Positions 58,381 to 64,000 of a DNA stretch of 64,000 nucleotides are shown here, piece after piece (position 1 is the first letter of the stretch; each line of letters opens with the position of its first letter). This stretch comes from Brachyhypopomus gauderio. Its lineage: Eukaryota > Chordata > Actinopteri > Gymnotiformes > Hypopomidae. Location: NCBI RefSeq assembly GCF_052324685.1, contig NC_135214.1, positions 3,651,371 through 3,715,370 of the forward strand, in the 5' to 3' direction. The notes beneath the pieces are model-generated. The model was not told the DNA's origin. It made no database searches and saw only the letters and a program-made list of their open reading frames with translations. The position numbers and the translations under genes were made by a program.

Positions 58381-61300
58381 ATGACTGCCACGACCCGTGG
58401 CTCCCCCGTGGGAGGGAATGACAGTCAGGACCAGGGCCAAGCTCCGGACGGCCAGTCCCAGCCACCACTGCCCCAAAACCAGGTCAGTGCTCCACTTTGT
58501 CACTGCGTCCATGTGCCCCTCCACACTACGTTTCACATAGTGTCTGCAGCCTGTTTCCATCTGAGGCTGTAAGTCCTAACTCATGTTTTATCCAGTATAT
58601 GAAAAATTATGACATGGGTGGGCTTGCTTTTGGTTGTACTTACAATGTGGAATTTGTTATTATGCTGGTATTAAGGTGGCCTTTTAGAAGTATTAAATTA
58701 TTCTTTAAGCAATTTAAGAACAGCACTATAATCAGCATGCTGTGCTCCAAACTGATGTTGTATGCAAGGAATAAATAGCCTATTTTTCTCCGGAAGTATA
58801 ATGATGCATAAAATAATTGGAAATGTGTTGATATTAAGTCAAGAGTGATACAGCAGTGCAGTTCATGGATTTAGCAGACATGGGGATTTCCAGTGGAATT
58901 AATTGACAGACAAGTACGGAGTCGGGTCTGAGTGAGTATGAGCCACGAGTGAGGCTGCAGCCTCGGCGAGCGAGCTCCTCTACTTTCATGATGGCTGCCG
59001 GCCTTCAATAATCAGCAAATGACAGCGACGAGGAAAGAGAAGACCCCCGTGGGCTGTGCTGAGGGGTATTGGTATGCACTCAGGAGAGGGAGTGAGGGGT
59101 GCAGCTGGCCACACTCACACCTAGTGCATGCTGAAAGGGACCAATCAATGAACATAAAGCGCTTGTGGAGAAAGGAGCACCAGTTGGTTTGAGATGCGTG
59201 GCGCCCAGACGTGAGAAGCAAACTGCATATGTAGGTCAGCCAAGCAGAAGGAGCCTTTTCCAGCACGCCGCCCCCACGTTCCCCGAGTTCTGCCGCTTCC
59301 ATTCACCTCGCATCCACACGTTCTGCCGCAGGAAGAAACGGGGCAGCGTCCCTCTCTCTCTCTCACTTTCTCTCTCTCTCCCTCACTGGCTCTGCAACGC
59401 GTGCCTTTTACAAACCTATTTGATAAGGAAAAGAATCCCACATTGATGCCATCAACCAACCTTTCAAAATTCAAATGTAACAAATCTGACTTTCTTTTAA
59501 TTTAGAATAAAATCTGTTATCCACAGACCACAGCAGCTATAACAGCAGTTTTAAAAAACATTTTGTCACTTTTGCACTTTACTTGCTAGCCCCAGATTTT
59601 TACCAGTACTCTTTGTGTGGTCACCAGAATGTCTTGTATGAAGAAATATTTGAGTAGCCTCAAGAAATAGTCCTAGTTTTGTAGCGTGAACAGTTATCTT
59701 TTCTGAACATGCAGCTCTTGTGCAGGCATGGTGTGAGCGTTTATCTCTGTTTTTAATAGGGCTCGTCATACACCATGGAAAGCAGCTTTTCCTGGGAAAC
59801 TTTATATAGCAGGGTTAATTTTTTAATTTTTGGAAGATCCATCAATCACTCACCCATGTAAAGTACTATAAGAACATTACATTCACTTTTTTGCAGGGCA
59901 CATCTTCATTCTTTATTGTAATACCCTCCAATAATGACTGAATATTTGTGCGAAACTTATTGTTTCATATAATTTTTCAGCCTCTCTTAATTTGACGGCT
60001 TCTTTGATTTAATAACGTGGTGTTGTCTATTTCTATTATCCTCATTGTCCTCATCTCTGAAACGCTCGTCACAGACCTCCTCTCCCACCTCGTCCAATGA
60101 GAACTCTCCGGTGAGCCCCCCAGATGAGCAGGGAGGGGTAGACTGCCCACCTCAGCTGGAGGAGGAGGAGCCTGCCTTCCCCCACACCGACCTGGCCAAG
60201 CTGGATGACATGATCAACAGGTACAGCTGTTGAATACCTGCTCCTGCTCCGTCTCCCTCTGTGGGCAGAGGTGTTGATCTGAAGTGGTGCCATTGCATAC
60301 GGTGGTGTCTTTGTGTCTGCAGACCCCGCTGGGTTGTTCCAGTTTTGCCAAAGGGTGAATTAGAAGTTCTTCTTGAAGCTGCTATAGATCTTTGTAAAAA
60401 AGGTAAAACAGAGTTGTATAATGAATTTTAAATTCTTTGTATGTTTTTCAGTGTACTATACATTTTACCCACAACATCTGCTTATTTGGTGCAGCCATCT
60501 TTTAGTGTGGCTGAATAATTTGGTCAATTTTCATGATGTATATTAGTGAACCCATGCAGTAAAAGGGCTCAGCTAATTTGTATAACTATTATATTTTGTT
60601 GTTTTTGTTTTTTATAAATGACATGAATTGTACCTGGAATGCAAAATTGAGTCCCATCGTTAACCTGTAATTTTATCGTCTGGCTTGTTTGTGTGTGTTT
60701 ACTTAATGCGTTTGGAATATTTTTCTTTGGTTAGGTGTTTGTGTTATATGGATTTTGGCAGTCTCAACAGTTGCCTTTCATTTCAGCTTTTACAGCCTTA
60801 CAGCCTCTGCAAATGTCAGCCTTTCATGGATTTTTTTTTCTTCCCTGTTGATTTTTGTCCCAAGGACTTGATGTCAAGTGTGAAGCCTGCCAGAGGTTTT
60901 TCCGTGATGGCTTGACAATATCCTTCACGAAAATACTGACGGACGAGGCTGTGAGTGGCTGGAAATTCGAGATCCATGTGAGTTATGCAACCTGCAGCCC
61001 AGATTCTATTATCAGCTCTTCACTACCACATCCTCTAACTAATAGTTTTTCATTCCTTGTTTTGAAGCAATGCAGATGATGTATAATCAAGTTCTTCATT
61101 ATCCAGCTGAACTGTGAAATCAGTGTTATTTTCAGTGCTCTAGTCATGTTTGTCTGTTTCATTAAAACACCATGGCACTGATCAAAGGCCCCTTTCAGTA
61201 AAACCGGGGAAGATGTGCCAACAGTGGGACATGGCTCTGACTCACCCTCTCTTAAGAGGCCGCCGCTTCTTTTAGCTGCGCACAATTGACCAAATTAATC

Positions 61301-63918
61301 CCAGCGTTGCACACGGCAGTGCTAGTCTCCGTCATTAGGAAGTCGTTATATCTACCGCAACGTTTCTTGAGTGCCGTCTCTCCGCTGACTTGGTTCTCGT
61401 GCGTTTCTGTTTCCCGCAGAGGTGCATAATCAATAACACCCATCGTCTGGTAGAGTTGTGTGTCACCAAGCTCTCTCAGGACTGGTTCCCTCTTCTCGAG
61501 CTCTTGGCCATGGCCACCAACCCCCACTGTAAGTTTCACATTTACAATGGTACCCGGCCCTCAGAGACAGTGCCTGCCGGGGTGCAGCTGGCCGACGACG
61601 AGCTGTTCGCACGTCCACCTGACCCCCGCTCTCCAAAGGTAAAATGTTGTTGTTATGTTTTACACAAAGCCTCACACCTCCCCACCTGAGTGGATTTGCG
61701 TTTTTCACCATTGGCTGCCTGTGTTGTTTTCCGCAGGGCTGGTTGGTGGATTTAATAAACAAGTTTGGCACATTAAACGGGTTTCAAATTCTGCACGATC
61801 GATTCATGAGTGGTGAAGCTCTGAACGTGCAGATCATCGCTGCACTCATAAAGTAAGGGAACCCGAGGCACTTTACCTGGTTGTGCCGGAGTACTTGCCA
61901 CTTTTTCTGTGTGCTGATTCCTTTTTTTTCTGTCTTTTGTTTGTGTGTTTTTTTTCGAGCAGGCCTTTCGGGCAGTGCTACGAGTTTCTCACTTTGCACA
62001 CGGTGAAGAAGTACTTCCTTCCTGTTATTGAAATGGTTCCCCAGTTTCTAGAAAATCTCACAGATGAGGAATTAAAAAAAGAAGCGAAGAATGAAGCCAA
62101 AAATGACGCTCTGTCTATGATAATCAAATCATTGAAGAACCTGGCCTCACGAGTCCCCGGCCAAGAGGAAACCGTGAAGAACATGGAGATTTTTAGGTTA
62201 AAAATGATTCTTAGGTGAGAGATTAACAAATGTCCTTCAGCTCATTCAGACTTTTCAAGCTTGCGCAGTAGGGATTGAAAATGTGCTAACTTTTTTTTGT
62301 TCCTTCCCCCTATCACAGGTTATTGCAAATTTCTTCTTTTAATGGCAAAATGAATGCACTAAATGAAGTAAATAAGGTGATATCAAGTGTCTCATACTAT
62401 ACACATCGTCATGGCAACCCCGAGGAGCCAGAGTGGCTTACAGCTGAGCGCATGGCGGTAAGTTGTGCTTCTAGCGTCGGTCATGCTCGGAGGTCACGAC
62501 CTTTGAGTACTTTAGTTATAAAACTGAATGGTTTCAACACCGCCTTTGTGGTGCGCTTGTTTTTTGTCCGGGTCAGATGTTGGAAAACGAATAGCCCATC
62601 TTAACAGACGCGTTCGTTTTTGATTATAGTCTTTGTGTGGGCACATAAGTTGAACACGAGCGTTTTGTCCCGCAGGAATGGATTCAGCAGAACAATATTC
62701 TCTCCATCGTCCTGCGGGACAGCCTCCATCAGCCACAGTATGTGGAGAAGCTGGAGAAGATCCTGCGGTTCGTCATCAAGGAGAAAGCCCTCACACTTCA
62801 GGACCTGGACAACATCTGGGCCGCCCAGGTACACCCGAGCCTCCGCTGTCTCACTGCAATGAAATGGGGTTACGTAAACCCATTTACAGCTGGAAATGCT
62901 GTATTATCAAACAGTGATCGTACCATGTTGAAATGGCAAAAAAAATGGTGAGGTGATGCTTAGTAACTTCTCTTAAGTTGAGTTTATTTTGTTTTTTCCC
63001 TCTGTCATCTCCAGGCTGGAAAACATGAAGCTATTGTTAAGAACGTTCATGATCTCCTAGCGAAGTTGGCATGGGACTTCTCACCTGAACAGTTAGACCA
63101 TCTCTTCGACTGTTTCAAAGTTAGTGTGTGTTTGTTTATTTTCCTGCAGTGTATGGAGATAATATGAACCAGTAGATAGCAGAGCCTGTGTATTTAAATG
63201 TAGTTATTAGGCATGTGATCTTGGTCAAAGACACAGCAACAATTTTGTACTCTGGAATGCTGACTGAAAGATGACAAAAGACAAAAAGGACCTGAAAATA
63301 TTCACAACCTTGGAGAAATGTTTGATCTTTGCATAATCGATAAAAGGGTCACTTGGCTTGGGGGATCTATAAACGGTTTAGGGCCCCCATACTCAAATAG
63401 CGGCCTATAGGGCTATCTCTTTCTGGCCCTCGAGCTGTTTTGAAAAGGTTTTTTTTTAGGAATCTTTCTTTTCAATCGCGCACCGCAATCTCAAGACGAT
63501 GCCGGGGATTGCCACCCCCTCCCCCCCCCCCCCGTAACCGGCTCCTTCAGTGATTGAAAAAATAAAATGTGGCCCGTCATCATTTCTATTTAAGTACCCC
63601 TGGTTTAGGGGGATCTATAAAAAACGGTGAAAACGACAACAGTGACAGTAAATCCGGTGAGTTCAACTGTAGTTTTGATTCTGACCCCAGTGGTTTCTGA
63701 ATGGTCTGCAGGAAAGCTGGACCAATGCGAGTAAGAAGCAGCGTGAGAAGCTGCTGGAGTTGATCCGCAGGCTGGCCGAGGACGACAAGGACGGGGTGAT
63801 GGCCCACAAGGTGCTCAATCTGCTGTGGAACCTGGCCCACAGTGATGATGTTCCTGTGGACATCATGGACCAGGCCCTCAGCGCCCATATCAAGATCCTG
63901 GACTACAGCTGCTCCCAG
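58381..63918 (+). CDS. usp9x: Ubiquitin carboxyl-terminal hydrolase 9X (USP9X/FAF-X), N-terminal part
   Basis: USP9X is a very large cysteine deubiquitinase that removes ubiquitin from many substrates and is involved in trafficking, polarity and SMAD4 signalling. Only the first 544 codons are in the window. Coding exons: 58381-58482, 60075-60220, 60323-60402, 60865-60977, 61420-61638, 61737-61852, 61963-62214, 62319-62457, 62676-62828, 63015-63119, 63712-63918; all join in phase. The start lies in an exon opening near 58,223 and gives [20 protein letters not shown], nearly the human N-terminus. Further matches: [86 protein letters not shown] and [20 protein letters not shown]. This is the ARM-repeat-like N-terminal scaffold; the catalytic Cys/His boxes lie beyond the right edge. 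Donor GTTAGTG after 63119 is slightly unusual. Confidence 0.97.
63384..63602. mobile_element. hAT-type MITE (219 bp) in a USP9X intron, 8-bp TSD
   Basis: Begins CCCCCATACTCAAATAG and ends CTATTTAAGTACCCCTG (imperfect inverse). GTTTAGGG is duplicated at 63376-63383 and 63603-63610. The target is itself duplicated: GGGGGATCTATAAA occurs on both sides. A poly(C) run lies at about 63,519-63,533. Confidence 0.75.
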
Positions 63919-64000
63919 GTAGCGTCCACGCCGTCTTGGAGCATCTTCTGCCATCTTCTGCCATCTTCTGCATTGGAACATCTGTAACTGCACGGATATC

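Overview
The window looks like nuclear DNA of a teleost fish. It has vertebrate multi-exon genes with GT-AG introns, a MED14 protein close to the mammalian one beside USP9X, and a repeat content typical of ray-finned fish (Tc1, piggyBac, hAT and Harbinger elements, L2- and RTE-like LINEs, tRNA-derived SINEs, SAMD3-like multicopy genes, CA/TA microsatellites). I cannot name the species.

Layout. 0.45-3.0 kb (minus): the N-terminal half of a cohesin STAG subunit, running off the left edge. 5.6-7.0 kb (minus): a compact six-exon gene for a protein of about 200 residues that I do not recognise. 7-40 kb: almost no host genes, only layered mobile DNA. From left to right this holds a long inverted repeat split by a small hAT MITE, a decayed ZMYM-type hAT transposase, a 266-bp insert between 19-bp repeats, a broken SAMD3-like/zinc-finger multicopy element, two head-to-head L2-type LINE pieces, a broken piggyBac transposase split by a SINE, hAT-like repeats, a Harbinger-like element with a Myb/SANT gene, a hAT element inside a TA repeat, a Tc1 element split by an apparently full-length RTE-like LINE (1,024-codon open frame), a poly(A)-tailed retroposed segment, a decayed second LINE split by a SINE, and another MITE. 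40.3-52.8 kb (minus): the complete MED14 gene, 30 coding exons and 1,428 residues, every exon junction in phase. 52.8-54.9 kb: intergenic. From about 54.9 kb to the right edge (plus): the 5' end of USP9X (first 544 codons, 11 coding exons), continuing beyond the window.

How the genes relate. MED14 (Mediator backbone) and USP9X (deubiquitinase) are divergently transcribed neighbours, as on the human X. The STAG subunit (sister-chromatid cohesion) and the small unknown gene lie on the same strand further left and show no functional link to them. There is no operon-like organisation.

The most informative result is the insertion archaeology. Many elements can be delimited to the base by their target-site duplications (8 bp for hAT, TTA for Harbinger, 6 bp for the RTE-like LINE, 17 bp for the retroposon), which gives relative insertion orders. 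I found no CRISPR array and no prokaryotic-type system. Exon limits were read by eye from splice signals and frame, without alignment software.
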